Assembly: GCF_050633125.1 (NCBI RefSeq)
Contig: NZ_JBOEFX010000110.1
Span: 1 to 64,000, forward strand
From: Lewinella sp050633125
GTDB lineage: Bacteria; Bacteroidota; Bacteroidia; Chitinophagales; Saprospiraceae
Direction: 5' to 3'
Length of the DNA: 64,000 nt
The notes under the pieces are model-generated. The model worked only from the letters and a program-made list of their open reading frames with translations. It made no database searches and was not told the origin of the DNA. Positions within the stretch are counted from its first letter, which is position 1. The number at the start of each line of letters is the position of its first letter. This document shows positions 50,701 to 59,273 of this stretch, piece after piece. Made by a program: the position numbers and the translations under genes.

Positions 50701-51444
50701 CACGGCGTCACGCAAGTAAGAATATAGTTCGGTAGCGGTCATTACCCCATCGCCTTTACCTGCGGGAATAACATCACCAGCGCCACCTAGCGCTTCCAAC
50801 AAAGAGGCTGCAAAAGGGGAGTGCTGGCCGCCGCCTTCTTCGCGTAGTCCTAGACTCTGATTCGTAATAATATCCACCGCCTTTTGATCATGCGCCGAGG
50901 AAGTGATCACCTGCCAAGCCGGATCTTTGCAATAGCGCCAGAATCGTTCTTCGTAGATGACTTTGGGTAAATCAAAGATCACATCCCTAAAGCCAGAGGA
51001 CCACTTAAAGGCACCGGAGAAACAGCAATCCAGGATGAGCAGTCCGTGCCGACAAGGCAAAGTAGTGAGGGCATCATGTAGAGTTGCCATCGGGATCAGG
51101 GTTTCTTCCTGCCCTGGGCGGGTGTCGGCAGCGACGAGGTAGCCGTTGGGACCTTCTTCTCCGTCGAGTGCGACGCCGTGGCCCGCGAAGTAGAAAAGTA
51201 CACGATCGTCTTTACCAACTAACCTTGGGATGTCTTCAGTGAGGAGCTTGCGCAACGATTGGTGGGTAGCGTTGAGTAAGGGGGCATGTACCTTGAAGCC
51301 ATGTTGCTCTGCTAGTCGCTCTGCAATTACTCGCGCATCGTTCACTGCCGTACTCAGTGGCGTGAGGTGCTGATAATCGTTGATGCCCACGATAAAAGCG
51401 TGGCTGGTAGTGAAAGGAAGTTGGATATGGGTATTGGCTGACAT
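47788..51444 (-). CDS. Caspase-nSTAND NTPase with membrane helix and propeller-like C-terminus
   Basis: A 1218-residue protein. The caspase-like domain (about 12-285) has His89 in YFAGHG and Cys141 in LDCCFSG. The nSTAND1 NTPase begins at about 292 (NPFMGLSSYSEEDASLFFGR), with Walker A SGASGTGKSS at about 330, Walker B LLVIDQYEEL, and a helical region with GALPLLSFTLSEL and LMLRMVSLEGGE. A membrane helix (about 710-730, INWSIAFGVIIGLASLSLL) and a coiled coil follow. The rest (about 830-1218) has WD40-like strands (SIAISPDGESILTCSSEEVKLWD spans the clearest blade). This is the common nSTAND-WD40 plan with a caspase in front. It lies 30 bp behind the caspase gene at 51475-53469, so the two form an operon. 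The trigger and substrate are unknown. Confidence 0.85.
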   Translation of the reverse strand: MSANTHIQLPFTTSHAFIVGINDYQHLTPLSTAVNDARVIAERLAEQHGFKVHAPLLNATHQSLRKLLTEDIPRLVGKDDRVLFYFAGHGVALDGEEGPNGYLVAADTRPGQEETLIPMATLHDALTTLPCRHGLLILDCCFSGAFKWSSGFRDVIFDLPKVIYEERFWRYCKDPAWQVITSSAHDQKAVDIITNQSLGLREEGGGQHSPFAASLLEALGGAGDVIPAGKGDGVMTATELYSYLRDAVETQTTENAKRQSPSIFNLKRHDKGEFIFLHPNHRFNLPPTPDRNPFMGLSSYSEEDASLFFGRDRVVEVLLEKVKANSLTVVSGASGTGKSSVIKAGVLPQLRKAGRTVLPIIRPGKEPMQTIATELPDIEKQLKNGAPLLVIDQYEELITQCLNQEERLAFEQQIAQWLEQYPELDIILSIRADFEPQFESEALAPWWAKGRYVVPSFSLDEIREVITRPAAQAVLFYEPEDLVEQLSEEVSQAPGALPLLSFTLSELYHAYLKSGRQDRSLAEEDYQKLGGVIGALRTRADAEYKALTPDEQSSMRKLMLRMVSLEGGELAGKRVYTEELQFSNAKESQRLTTIANRLVDARLLSKGTDPQGKPYIEPAHDALVRAWARLWEWIKTIGEEKITLQYKLSQAVNDYNNLLKTQPKKAKNLLWNSNPRLELLQAELNSKDHGFNAREETFVGASIKRRKARTRINWSIAFGVIIGLASLSLLANNQRIVAQENEQLAKDRAQEVLDSAKVAQTQRSRAQSATVLAISNNLASQSAMARLTDPTVAFRLAETALSLAPENNLAKGALLSAFYNTIIDHKTGLFYKRVSKADMPFILNKWATESLRSSDQLPEVPEDEYRMGFRNQTCYSPQKNYYFEARHEHNGDYYLELASFQSQSWSSRKFLEVETLFATPSFSPTEDYIIIPEQNRLDLCSPLDINEPIHQLFAPNAVRQAYFAERGKKIFAQTYDDRYYEWNLNAYNIPTIGENRSIAKMYYSPDGETLVLEDDGSELIGVWVFDQTWKKRGTGRAKMSPNNSSVTQEGYPAIQLSGYRSFSMQDALREFNQVYSQVDKDKHQFTTPEARRSITVTELQSQRRSVELLGHMRPILSIAISPDGESILTCSSEEVKLWDWNGNNYFSIPKGGRADFSPDGNFIYLFPWDSEEEFGAAYDGPVDLEIYTLSTKAISEWANAQGVYRLSKADRLRYGIGY

Positions 51445-51474
51445 CTTAAATCCTTTTAAGTTAATGCAGGTTGC

Positions 51475-53469
51475 TTAAATGCTTGAGGTTAGTTGTATTC
51501 TCATGGTGAGCGTACACCACTCGTCACTTACGCCAATGGGTTTCCAGTTCCAGTTGGCAGCGCGATCTCCTCCAAGTCCGCTTTGGAGCAGTTGTTGGTA
51601 ATCCAGTTCCTCGGTGGTTACGAAGAGTTTGAAGTATGAATCGGCGGATTTATCATCAGCGCCTAAACCCCAACCTTTGTGTTCTTTCAAAAGAGGAAGT
51701 ATTACTTCTTGCAAACCAGGGTGTTCGTCTGGGCGAAAAACAAGTCCTCCTTCATACGCCGAAATGCTGTAATCACTACGCAAGTGAAAAAGGTAGCAGT
51801 ACAATTGCTGCTTGGTGTTTTTAACCACAAGCTGCGGTAGGAAACCTGCAACGAGTGCATCTTGGTGTTTAATAAAATCAGTGCTGGCTGTGTCGAGCAC
51901 GACGGTCTCTCCAACGATTTTTTGTTTTTTGTTTTTGTTCAGCAGTACTTCCATTTCCAAGGCCACCCGGGAGCGAATTCTCGATTTTTCGTTTGCCAGG
52001 GCGAGTGTTCGTTCCCAGCGGACTATTTTGCCCAAGCTGCTTACGATCAGTTTTGGGGCGTTATCTATTGTTCGCTCCAAAGAATACACCTGCTTTTGAG
52101 TGCGTTGGTCGGTAACGTGGTAGTATTCGTTAGCGACCTCTACTAGCAGGTCGGCTTCTTTTATTGCGCTTGTTTCCGTTACCCATTTAATACCCAGGGA
52201 GTCTTGCCATTGCTCAATAATCTCTTTTACAGCCTGTTCTTCTCCCTTTATACCGACAAGCAAAGCTGGCAAAGGGAGGTAGGTGATTTTAGCCTGGTAG
52301 AGTGCTTTGTCGTCCAGGGTCAGAGCGTCTGCTAGAGTGACTTTGCTTTTGTGAGCACCTACGGATGTGAGGTGCCCCACGCCCAGTGTTTCTCCGCCTG
52401 ACCCAAAGGTTTTTATTTCTACAGTGATGGGGCTAGTGGGACGCACGGGAATACCGTGAATTGCACCACACTTGATCATCCAATGGTTTCCTTCCTTGAT
52501 GAATTCGAAAAGATCAGGGGTGCCATGTGGTTTTCCATTTAGAAACTGGCGGTAAGGGTCAAATCCGCCGATGGTTTCAAACTGAGGTAGCTGTTCTTTG
52601 CGAGCCTGCTTGACGGTAGCGCGTGTGCGCATAAAAAGATCGGCGTAGTTCAATGGCCCGTTGGCAGTGGTTAGGGTTTCTATCAGGCTTCGGGTGAAAA
52701 TGCCTCCTGTAGGGGTGTCGCCTGCTGTCTGGATACTTGTGCAGGCAGAAAAAAGAATGTGCTCTGATAGCGGAAGGGCCATAGGGTTTTTCTCGAAATG
52801 ACCATCCAGGTAACTGCTCAGTTCCCGCAAGGCACCGGTAGCCTCGGCTTCTTCCCAGGTGTCAAAAAGCTGAAGGCTAACGGTTCTTTCTGTGATTTCG
52901 GTAAGTTCCCATTCCGAATCTCTGGTGCCTGACCCAGAGTGGCAGCAATCCAATGAAACGACAATATGCGGCGGACTAGCCTTGGTGTCATGGTTGGCCA
53001 CTTCGTGCAATAAGACGGCTAATTCTTTATCCGCGAGTAAAAAATGTTCTTGCTCTGGATTTTTGGCGTAGCATACCAGGTTTTGGTCTTTGCCATTGGG
53101 TTCCAGTGTTTCTCTGAATTCCTTCGCGGTATAGCCCTCTGTTCCGTGGCCACTAAAGTGGAACCAAACGACATCTTCGGGGCCAGCGTTATGCAGATGT
53201 TCCCGGAAAGCGTTGATAATATTGGTATAAGTCGCTTCTTCGTTTTCGAGTATACAAAGGTGTAAAGGCCCCTCTTGGGTGATGGATAAATTGGAAGGGG
53301 TATGGCTGGTTTTTTTTGCTGCCTGACTTTCGATAGCAATATGTTCTCGAAGATATTGCTCTACATTGCGAATGTCATTCAAGCAACCATTTAGACGAGG
53401 AATTGGTGCAGGATAATCATTGATTCCGACCAATAGAGCAAAAATACGAGGAGTGTCAATTGTTGCCAT
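51475..53469 (-). CDS. Caspase-family protein with middle region shared with the caspase-hydrolase
   Basis: A 664-residue soluble protein. Its caspase-like domain (about 8-300) has His108 in HFSGHG and Cys176 in LDCCHSGSGTRD. The remainder (about 320-664) starts MIKCGAIHGIPV, includes RWERTLALANEKSRI, and ends with QQLLQSGLGGD. These landmarks recur in the same order in the caspase-hydrolase protein, which continues for another 500 residues; this gene stops there. I start at ATG 53469 (MATIDTPRIFALLVGIND), not the TTG at 53475. It is the promoter-proximal gene of a pair with the caspase-nSTAND gene 30 bp downstream. A partner or regulator role for that protein is an inference. Confidence 0.83.
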   Translation of the reverse strand: MATIDTPRIFALLVGINDYPAPIPRLNGCLNDIRNVEQYLREHIAIESQAAKKTSHTPSNLSITQEGPLHLCILENEEATYTNIINAFREHLHNAGPEDVVWFHFSGHGTEGYTAKEFRETLEPNGKDQNLVCYAKNPEQEHFLLADKELAVLLHEVANHDTKASPPHIVVSLDCCHSGSGTRDSEWELTEITERTVSLQLFDTWEEAEATGALRELSSYLDGHFEKNPMALPLSEHILFSACTSIQTAGDTPTGGIFTRSLIETLTTANGPLNYADLFMRTRATVKQARKEQLPQFETIGGFDPYRQFLNGKPHGTPDLFEFIKEGNHWMIKCGAIHGIPVRPTSPITVEIKTFGSGGETLGVGHLTSVGAHKSKVTLADALTLDDKALYQAKITYLPLPALLVGIKGEEQAVKEIIEQWQDSLGIKWVTETSAIKEADLLVEVANEYYHVTDQRTQKQVYSLERTIDNAPKLIVSSLGKIVRWERTLALANEKSRIRSRVALEMEVLLNKNKKQKIVGETVVLDTASTDFIKHQDALVAGFLPQLVVKNTKQQLYCYLFHLRSDYSISAYEGGLVFRPDEHPGLQEVILPLLKEHKGWGLGADDKSADSYFKLFVTTEELDYQQLLQSGLGGDRAANWNWKPIGVSDEWCTLTMRIQLTSSI

Positions 53470-53709
53470 AAGCAATTGTAAAGGGGTTGAATACAGGGTG
53501 GTTTACCTGGCTTGCGGGGCTTTGGGTAAACGAGACAAATAAAAGTAGGAATTCTAAAGAAGAAAAGAGAAAGACATTTTTCTTTAGTAATAATACTTTA
53601 AAGCATTATTATTTAGTATAATAAGTTGATAAAGAGCAGATTGTTTTAAAATAAATAAGGATAAAAAATTAAATTTACCAATGAAACCAGTTTCCCTTTC
53701 GGGTGAAAA

Positions 53710-55137
53710 ATGTACAAAAGCAAGCTTGTTCAACATTTACGGCTCCTGAATCAGGGAGAACTTAAGCGTTTACTACAGTTTTTAAAATCGCCGATTTATA
53801 ATGCGAATCCTCGGATAGTGGATCTTTACTTGTTGGTACGCAGGTGGCATCCCGATTACCGACACGCCAAATTGCAGAAAGAAAAAGTCTTCCAGCGGCT
53901 TTTTCCTGATCGTCCCTATGATCACCAAAAGTTATTGAACCTGATGTCTGCTTTTACGGCTTTACTTCGGCAATATTTACAGGTTCTACAGTTAGAAAAG
54001 GAGGAGCATATACAGCATCAATTATTGCTGCGAGCGTTAGCTGAACGCCCCTCGGCCTATCCTGTTTTTACAAAAGAGACAGAAAATGCCTACCAAGCGC
54101 TCGACGACCTCCCTTATCGGAATGCTGATTTTTACTACCAAAAATTTCAACTCAATCGTCTTTATTTTAACCACCCTGAAACCGACCAATTCAACCTCAG
54201 TAAGGTAGAATACGAAGAAGCGATGCAGCAACTGGATCGCAGTTTTCTGTTGGATAAACTCTCGTTTAGCTGTGAGGCTAAGGCACGGGAAAAACCACTG
54301 GATGAGCAATATAACATTTGGCTGTTGCCAGAAATACGGGCAGGCATTGCTGATTATCCGGTAGATAACCCGATGACTGGTGCCTATTTAGCGATGCTCG
54401 ATTTACTGGAATCTGGTAATGCTGTCGCTTATTACCAACTGAAAGAGTTGTTTGAGAATAACCTCTCTTCCTTTCATCGTCAGCAGCAACAATACTTATT
54501 ACAGAGTTTGATTAATTATACGATCAAACAAGGAAATAGTGGTGACGGGGATTTTGTTTTTGAAAATTTGCAACTCTATCAGTTAGGCCTTAGGCATGCG
54601 CTTCTTTTGGAGTATCAACGACTGAATGATATGACTTATATCAGCATCGTTAATGTTGCTCTACGTGCCAAAGAGGTCGCCTGGTGTCAAGAATTCATTG
54701 AAGATTATGCATCTTATCTTCCTGCTCACAACAGAAAGGATGCCAAGGCACTTGCTACGGCACTTTGGCATTATGCTAACCGTCAGCCTGAAATGGCGAC
54801 CAAGCTTTTACAAGAAGTAAGTTTTCTGAATGTTTACTATCAAATTCAAGCGAGGGTATTACTTATTAAGCTTTTTGTAGAAGGAGGCCTTCGAGGTGAA
54901 GATCATACTGAGCTTATCTTGGCGCAGACTGATGCTTTTGAACGTTATCTGCGCAGAAATGACAAAGTAGGGAAAGGGCAAAAAGAAGCATTACTAAATT
55001 TTGCATTTTATATCAAGAAGATATCCAAACTGCGTCTTGAGCCTACCTTTCCTCAGCTCAAATCCGAACTGCGAAAAGAAATGGAACAACGCAATGCCCT
55101 GTACAACAAGGCTTGGTTGCTCCATCTTTTACTATAG
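53710..55137 (+). CDS. All-helical protein of unknown function, conserved Saprospiria-type
   Basis: A 475-residue soluble protein, almost entirely helical. The N-terminus is rich in Leu/Arg/Phe (LKRLLQFLKSPIYNANPRIVD, split by the SP-YN turn) and leads to VFQRLFPDRPYDHQKLLNLMS. The rest is a series of TPR/HAT-like helical pairs (for example YQLKELFENNLSSF, ALATALWHYANRQPEMA). I recall this N-terminal pattern (K.xxFxxLFPxxxYD) in large Lewinella-type paralogue families without known function, but cannot name the family. It is divergent from the caspase operon with a 240-bp shared upstream region. A regulatory link is possible but unproven. Confidence 0.7.
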   Translation: MYKSKLVQHLRLLNQGELKRLLQFLKSPIYNANPRIVDLYLLVRRWHPDYRHAKLQKEKVFQRLFPDRPYDHQKLLNLMSAFTALLRQYLQVLQLEKEEHIQHQLLLRALAERPSAYPVFTKETENAYQALDDLPYRNADFYYQKFQLNRLYFNHPETDQFNLSKVEYEEAMQQLDRSFLLDKLSFSCEAKAREKPLDEQYNIWLLPEIRAGIADYPVDNPMTGAYLAMLDLLESGNAVAYYQLKELFENNLSSFHRQQQQYLLQSLINYTIKQGNSGDGDFVFENLQLYQLGLRHALLLEYQRLNDMTYISIVNVALRAKEVAWCQEFIEDYASYLPAHNRKDAKALATALWHYANRQPEMATKLLQEVSFLNVYYQIQARVLLIKLFVEGGLRGEDHTELILAQTDAFERYLRRNDKVGKGQKEALLNFAFYIKKISKLRLEPTFPQLKSELRKEMEQRNALYNKAWLLHLLL

Positions 55138-55682
55138 TTGGGTTTTAGGTGCTTAAGAGATGCTAGCACAGCGTCTCTAAATTTCCGGGATGTCGGTAAT
55201 GATATTTTTCTGACCGTGAAAAAGTAATTGTAGGAAATAACTGTCAAGGGAAGCTTTCTCAAAATGCATGGCAATACGGGTTTGTCAGTAAATTGGATCA
55301 ATGCTCATTTCTGCAAACAACAACCAGTGCTAAGCAAGTACGCTTAACGAGAAGTAACTCAATAGCTGTTTTACGCTGGAGGTTTGCACCGGTGTCTCAA
55401 CCGGAATACCAGCAATTTAAGGGGAGTAGACAGGCTTTTTCAAGCCTGTCAGGGTAAGTGGAATCTTATAAGTGGCAGGAAGTACTTTTGCTCGGATAAG
55501 TGGTAAAGCACTTTTTTGTGTATTTCAGGGGGATTAAAACTTAGTGCTACGCCAGTATTTGTACCCCCTTAAACTAAGGAAGATGTCCACCACTATAAAG
55601 GTGAGGACATCTTCCGGGTAAAATCTGGACAATTTTGACAAAAAAACTGGATAATTCTTGTACAGAGGCTATTCGCTCAAGT
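55138..55682. other. Gene-free region with several small inverted repeats
   Basis: No credible frame lies in these 545 bp. Inverted repeats are GACAGGCTT/AAGCCTGTC (55429-55437 with 55442-55450), a longer one at 55578-55615, and a weak hairpin near 55156-55178 that may terminate the upstream gene. Confidence 0.55.
55578..55615. repeat. 11-bp inverted repeat
   Basis: GGAAGATGTCC (55578-55588) and GGACATCTTCC (55605-55615) are perfectly complementary around a 16-base loop. There is no T tract on either side, so an RNA structure or protein site is as likely as a terminator. Confidence 0.6.
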
Positions 55683-56510
55683 TTATTCTTTACACTGTTG
55701 ACTAACGCCTAAAACGTATTTTTCTACGACACCAATTTCTACAGCGGTAGCTGCGCCTTCAAAACCATCAATCTGCTCATCACGCAGTGTAGTGCTCGCT
55801 AAATCTGTTAACTGCCGAGCAATGGGTTCGTAACTCCAGTGCCATTTTTCTTCGTTGTAGCCATGTGGCCGTTCAGCCCCTTTGGGGGAATACGGTTGGC
55901 AAAAACCAAATTCATGGGCATGAGAAGTCAGCCACTCATAGACTTTTAAGCCTTCTCCTTTTTCGAAATAGCTATTAGTAAGCTGGTTGATATCCATATC
56001 TGTGCCCCAGTGGTGGCGGCTAGTACCGGGCATAGAGCTCCAGCGTAGAATCGCCAGGGCGCGATCTTTGGGGACGGGATACGCCTCGGGGGCTTTTTCG
56101 CGCCCTTCCAAAAGGCGGTTGCCGTTCCATTTGGCTTCCCATATACTCTTTTGGCGATCAAAATTGCGGGTGGCAGATACGATCTCTAGCTTCACGCCTT
56201 CCTTGGCTGCGGCCGCGTGCATCTCCTGAAACGCCGCGTAGGTGTCTTTTCGTAAATAGTAGGTGCCATCACCATCCGTAAGTCCAGGGGTAACCTTGGT
56301 AAAATCAGGATGGGTGGCTGGATTGAATCTGCCTCGGAGATAATCAATATCCAGGGAAGAATCGATGGGCATCGCCATCGTTTTTTCAGAGACGGCGACG
56401 GCTTCAGGAATAGCTTCTTCCTTTGGGGCATTCTGCTGCATGTCGGTAGGAGAGCTTCCACAGGCATAACAAAAAGCAAGAAGTAAAAGAGAGAAGAGAT
56501 ACGTTTTCAT
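55683..56510 (-). CDS. VanY-like D,D-carboxypeptidase lipoprotein (peptidase M15)
   Basis: A 275-residue lipoprotein with a signal peptide and lipobox CYACGSS (Cys17). After a low-complexity linker comes an M15B/VanY-type domain. Its zinc ligands are in SRHHWGTDMDI (His, Asp) and EKWHWSY (His), with a preceding SATRNFDRQKSIWEAKWNG. The family trims the terminal D-Ala from murein stem peptides or cuts cross-bridges. The lipobox places it on the inner face of the outer membrane or in the inner membrane. A C-terminal tail (about 245-275) extends beyond the usual domain. It is a stand-alone gene, and regulation is not visible. Confidence 0.88.
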   Translation of the reverse strand: MKTYLFSLLLLAFCYACGSSPTDMQQNAPKEEAIPEAVAVSEKTMAMPIDSSLDIDYLRGRFNPATHPDFTKVTPGLTDGDGTYYLRKDTYAAFQEMHAAAAKEGVKLEIVSATRNFDRQKSIWEAKWNGNRLLEGREKAPEAYPVPKDRALAILRWSSMPGTSRHHWGTDMDINQLTNSYFEKGEGLKVYEWLTSHAHEFGFCQPYSPKGAERPHGYNEEKWHWSYEPIARQLTDLASTTLRDEQIDGFEGAATAVEIGVVEKYVLGVSQQCKE

Positions 56511-56593
56511 GTTGGTTGATTTTGGGAAGTTTTTTCGTTCCGAAGGGACTGCAAAATAAGGCTTTTCAAAATAAGTTGCTTACAAGCTGATTC

Positions 56594-58243
56594 CTAATCT
56601 AAAACCAGGACCTTGCCGGAATAACGGCCATCTTGATTGGACAACTCAATAAAGTAGATCCCTTGATTGAACACTGGCAACTGAAGGCCTGCCTGTAGCA
56701 TATCGGCATCTGTCTTCCTGTGCATCACCAGCGTTCCTCTACTATCGTATATCTGGAGGACGAAATCGCTTGCTCTACTAAAATCAGGCAGTTCAATATA
56801 CAGTACCTCTCCTGCTGTTAGCGGATTGGGGTAAAGCTGAGCTTCTTGCTTGATGAAGAAGTCGGCGTCCACGGCCACCGTCTTACTGCTAATGTCTAGT
56901 TTGCAGATGAGCATGTCACTTTGGCTATTATAGTCACCTGTAAAATATAAGCTTTGCTCATCTGCTGATAATTGTATTTGGTTAATTTCATAGATGCCCC
57001 AACCATAAATAGGGTAATAATTAAAAACACCTTCGTCTCCAAAATCAGTGTTAAGTTGCCCGTCATTATTTAGGCAAAGCACACCAAAAGAATTAACACC
57101 TATAAAATTCTCTGAACTGAAGCCCACTAACACTTCATCACCTCGAAAAATTATGTCGACAGGATTTGACACATTAAAACCAGACGGATTTACAAGTTCG
57201 CTAAAAACACCATTGTCGGCAAAAGTACTGTCGAGGGTGCCGTCCGGCAGGAGCCTGGCAACTGTAGTATAAATTGGCATTGTAAAAGCATCAGAGGTTA
57301 ACCCTGCTACGATAATTCTTCCGTCTTCATAAATGCCCAGTGCTTTTGCCCAGCCCGTTGTTGACGTAACATCGGTTGTACCAGTTTCTCCAAAAGCGAC
57401 ATCAACAGCTCCATTCGGCAAAAAGCGCGATACGTATATGGTGGGTTCACAAGGACCTATAGGATTTAGGAGTCCGGGATAAGGGGAATAGGTCTCAGCA
57501 GTAAGGAGGAATGCGCCATCTGGGTAGACCACTAGATCGCCCAGGATGCTGGAGGGGCAGCCATTGCGGTTTTTGTAAATGAATCCGTTATTCCCAAAAC
57601 TACTATCTACACTGCCGTCTTCCAATAAGCGACCTACAAAAATGGACGTGGAATCCGGGTAGTCGTAAGAAGGACCAAAAAAGGCATTGCCAGCAACCAT
57701 AATCTTACCATCCGGAAGCGGATGCAAGCGGGTGATCATCTCGTGTTGCCCAGGGAGATCAAGGAATAGTTTCCCATCCTCAGCAAAGCTGCTGTTCAAC
57801 TGGCCGTCAAAGTCCGTTTTGATCAATAATGCAGAAAAACCAGCTTCTCCGGCTTGCTCAGCGCTGCCCCCCATCAGCATTTGATCGGAGCCATAGCGAA
57901 CAGCGGTGAGGCAGGAATCGCGTTGGAAACCTAAATCCAATTGTATTCTACCATCGGGGCTAAAATCTTGGTCGTATTGACCATTAGCGAGCAAGCGAGT
58001 GAACGCAAAATCACTGTCCTCCTCGCTGGCCGTGTGCCCTGCCATGATGATTTTGCCGTCCTCTAAAAAGAGCATTGAATAGGCCTTGTCCTTTCTGTCG
58101 GAAAAATCGCTGGCGGTTATTCCATAAATATTCTGACTTGACGAAAAAGAATAAAGTTCGCCAAAAGTGGAATCAACAACCTGTGCGTGGCCAGGTGAAA
58201 AAAGGGAGATGGACAAAATAAGGAATAGGTAAATAGGTCTCAT
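56594..58243 (-). CDS. T9SS-secreted delta-60 repeat protein
   Basis: A 549-residue exported protein with a signal peptide (ends SPGHAQ). The body is a series of delta-60 repeats, recognisable as FTRLLANGQYDQDFSPDGR, VGRLLEDGSVDSSFGNNGF and VARLLPDGTLDSTFADNGV, each about 55 residues apart. Together they should form a seven-bladed propeller. A T9SS type A sorting domain ends it (LYPNPLTAGEVLYIE, GIYFIEL). Surface location is expected; binding partners are unknown. Its promoter region contains the palindrome near 58331. Confidence 0.88.
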   Translation of the reverse strand: MRPIYLFLILSISLFSPGHAQVVDSTFGELYSFSSSQNIYGITASDFSDRKDKAYSMLFLEDGKIIMAGHTASEEDSDFAFTRLLANGQYDQDFSPDGRIQLDLGFQRDSCLTAVRYGSDQMLMGGSAEQAGEAGFSALLIKTDFDGQLNSSFAEDGKLFLDLPGQHEMITRLHPLPDGKIMVAGNAFFGPSYDYPDSTSIFVGRLLEDGSVDSSFGNNGFIYKNRNGCPSSILGDLVVYPDGAFLLTAETYSPYPGLLNPIGPCEPTIYVSRFLPNGAVDVAFGETGTTDVTSTTGWAKALGIYEDGRIIVAGLTSDAFTMPIYTTVARLLPDGTLDSTFADNGVFSELVNPSGFNVSNPVDIIFRGDEVLVGFSSENFIGVNSFGVLCLNNDGQLNTDFGDEGVFNYYPIYGWGIYEINQIQLSADEQSLYFTGDYNSQSDMLICKLDISSKTVAVDADFFIKQEAQLYPNPLTAGEVLYIELPDFSRASDFVLQIYDSRGTLVMHRKTDADMLQAGLQLPVFNQGIYFIELSNQDGRYSGKVLVLD

Positions 58244-58330
58244 GGTTGTTGTTTATTAGGTGTAATGAAGTGGGGTGTTTAGAGCATGTTTGGGAACTTG
58301 TTCCTACGGCGAAACAAGCTTTTAGAGCGC

Positions 58331-58356
58331 GTTGAGTACAAGTAAAATTACTCAAC
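58331..58356. repeat. 8-bp palindrome with 10-base spacer
   Basis: GTTGAGTA (58331-58338) and TACTCAAC (58349-58356) lie between two AGAGC(A/T)TGTTT-like stretches (58281 and 58361 regions). It could be a decayed mobile-element end or a hairpin between the convergent/tandem genes. Confidence 0.4.
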
Positions 58357-58403
58357 CATTAGAGCTTGTTTACGGTTTTGTCTCTTTACTTGTTTCACAA
58401 GCC

Positions 58404-59273
58404 CTAGGAGCGAGTGAATTTTATTTTTGCAGCCTCTATATTCAAGGTGACTTCCTCGCCAATACGATAAGTAACGTGTCTATCACCGGCTGGTATTCTC
58501 CAAACATTATCACCATTTTCAATCGTCAGCCAAGTGCCACCAGCGGTATATTCTTTTTTTACTAAAGTTCCTTTTAGGGTAATCAACTGTTGTGGAGCGA
58601 TATCGTGAAAAACATCTTCCACTTTCCCTTGCTTGACTACTTTTCCTGAGTCCAACACCACAACCCAATCCGCCATTTTTTCTATCTCCTCTTGATTATG
58701 GCTGATCAGTATCGTCGTCAGACCATAGGTTTGGTGTACGCGGAGTAAATATTGCTGCAATTTTTCGCGCATTTCCTGATCCAAGGCAGATAAAGGCTCA
58801 TCTAGTAGTAGCAATTCCGGGCGTTGTACGAGTGCGCGTGCCAAGGCTACCCGTTGCTGTTGCCCTCCTGATAGTTTTAGTGGTCGTTGGTGTTGCAGAT
58901 CACCCAATTCACTGAGTTCGATAAGTTCTTCTACCGTCTCAGGCGATTGCCCTTTGCTTAGCGCAAAGAGCAAGTTTTTTCTCACCGTCATGTTTGGAAA
59001 AAGCGCATAATCTTGAAAGACAAGCCCAACTTTTCGTTTTTGAGGGGATAGTAGAATGCCTTTTTGAGTATCTATCCAGGTTTTGTTATTAACGATAATC
59101 TTCGCTTCGTCGGGGGAAAACAATCCGGCCAGGATTCTTAAAAGCGATGTCTTGCCGGCACCAGATTTGCCATATAGGCCAATAAGTTGATGGGGTGGTA
59201 ACTGAAGGTCTACATCTAGCAACATGTTCCCTGCGGCAGCATTGAGCGTTTTCTTTACCTGTATTTGGGTCAT
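58404..59273 (-). CDS. modC: Molybdate ABC transporter ATP-binding protein
   Basis: A 289-residue ABC ATPase with Walker A YGKSGAGKTS, Q-loop QDYALFPNMTV, signature LSGGQQQRVALARAL, Walker B LLLLDEPLSALD, and the switch His in ILISHNQEE. The C-terminal 60 residues (GTLVKKEYTAGGTWLTIENG) are a short TOBE-like domain, so the protein is shorter than the 350-residue E. coli ModC and lacks a full di-mop domain. Its ATG overlaps the stop of modB (ATGA type), giving translational coupling. It powers molybdate or tungstate uptake. Confidence 0.9.
   Translation of the reverse strand: MTQIQVKKTLNAAAGNMLLDVDLQLPPHQLIGLYGKSGAGKTSLLRILAGLFSPDEAKIIVNNKTWIDTQKGILLSPQKRKVGLVFQDYALFPNMTVRKNLLFALSKGQSPETVEELIELSELGDLQHQRPLKLSGGQQQRVALARALVQRPELLLLDEPLSALDQEMREKLQQYLLRVHQTYGLTTILISHNQEEIEKMADWVVVLDSGKVVKQGKVEDVFHDIAPQQLITLKGTLVKKEYTAGGTWLTIENGDNVWRIPAGDRHVTYRIGEEVTLNIEAAKIKFTRS

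Noticed and set aside
34298..53475. Idea that the caspase cluster is a prophage or a CBASS/type III CRISPR locus
   Set aside because: No phage structural genes, integrase, cyclase, CRISPR repeats or cas genes are present.
53710..55137. Idea that the helical protein next to the caspases is a bacterial gasdermin
   Set aside because: It is all-helical and 475 residues long, with no gasdermin-like beta-sheet pattern or N-terminal Cys palmitoylation site. No other gene in the window fits a gasdermin either.
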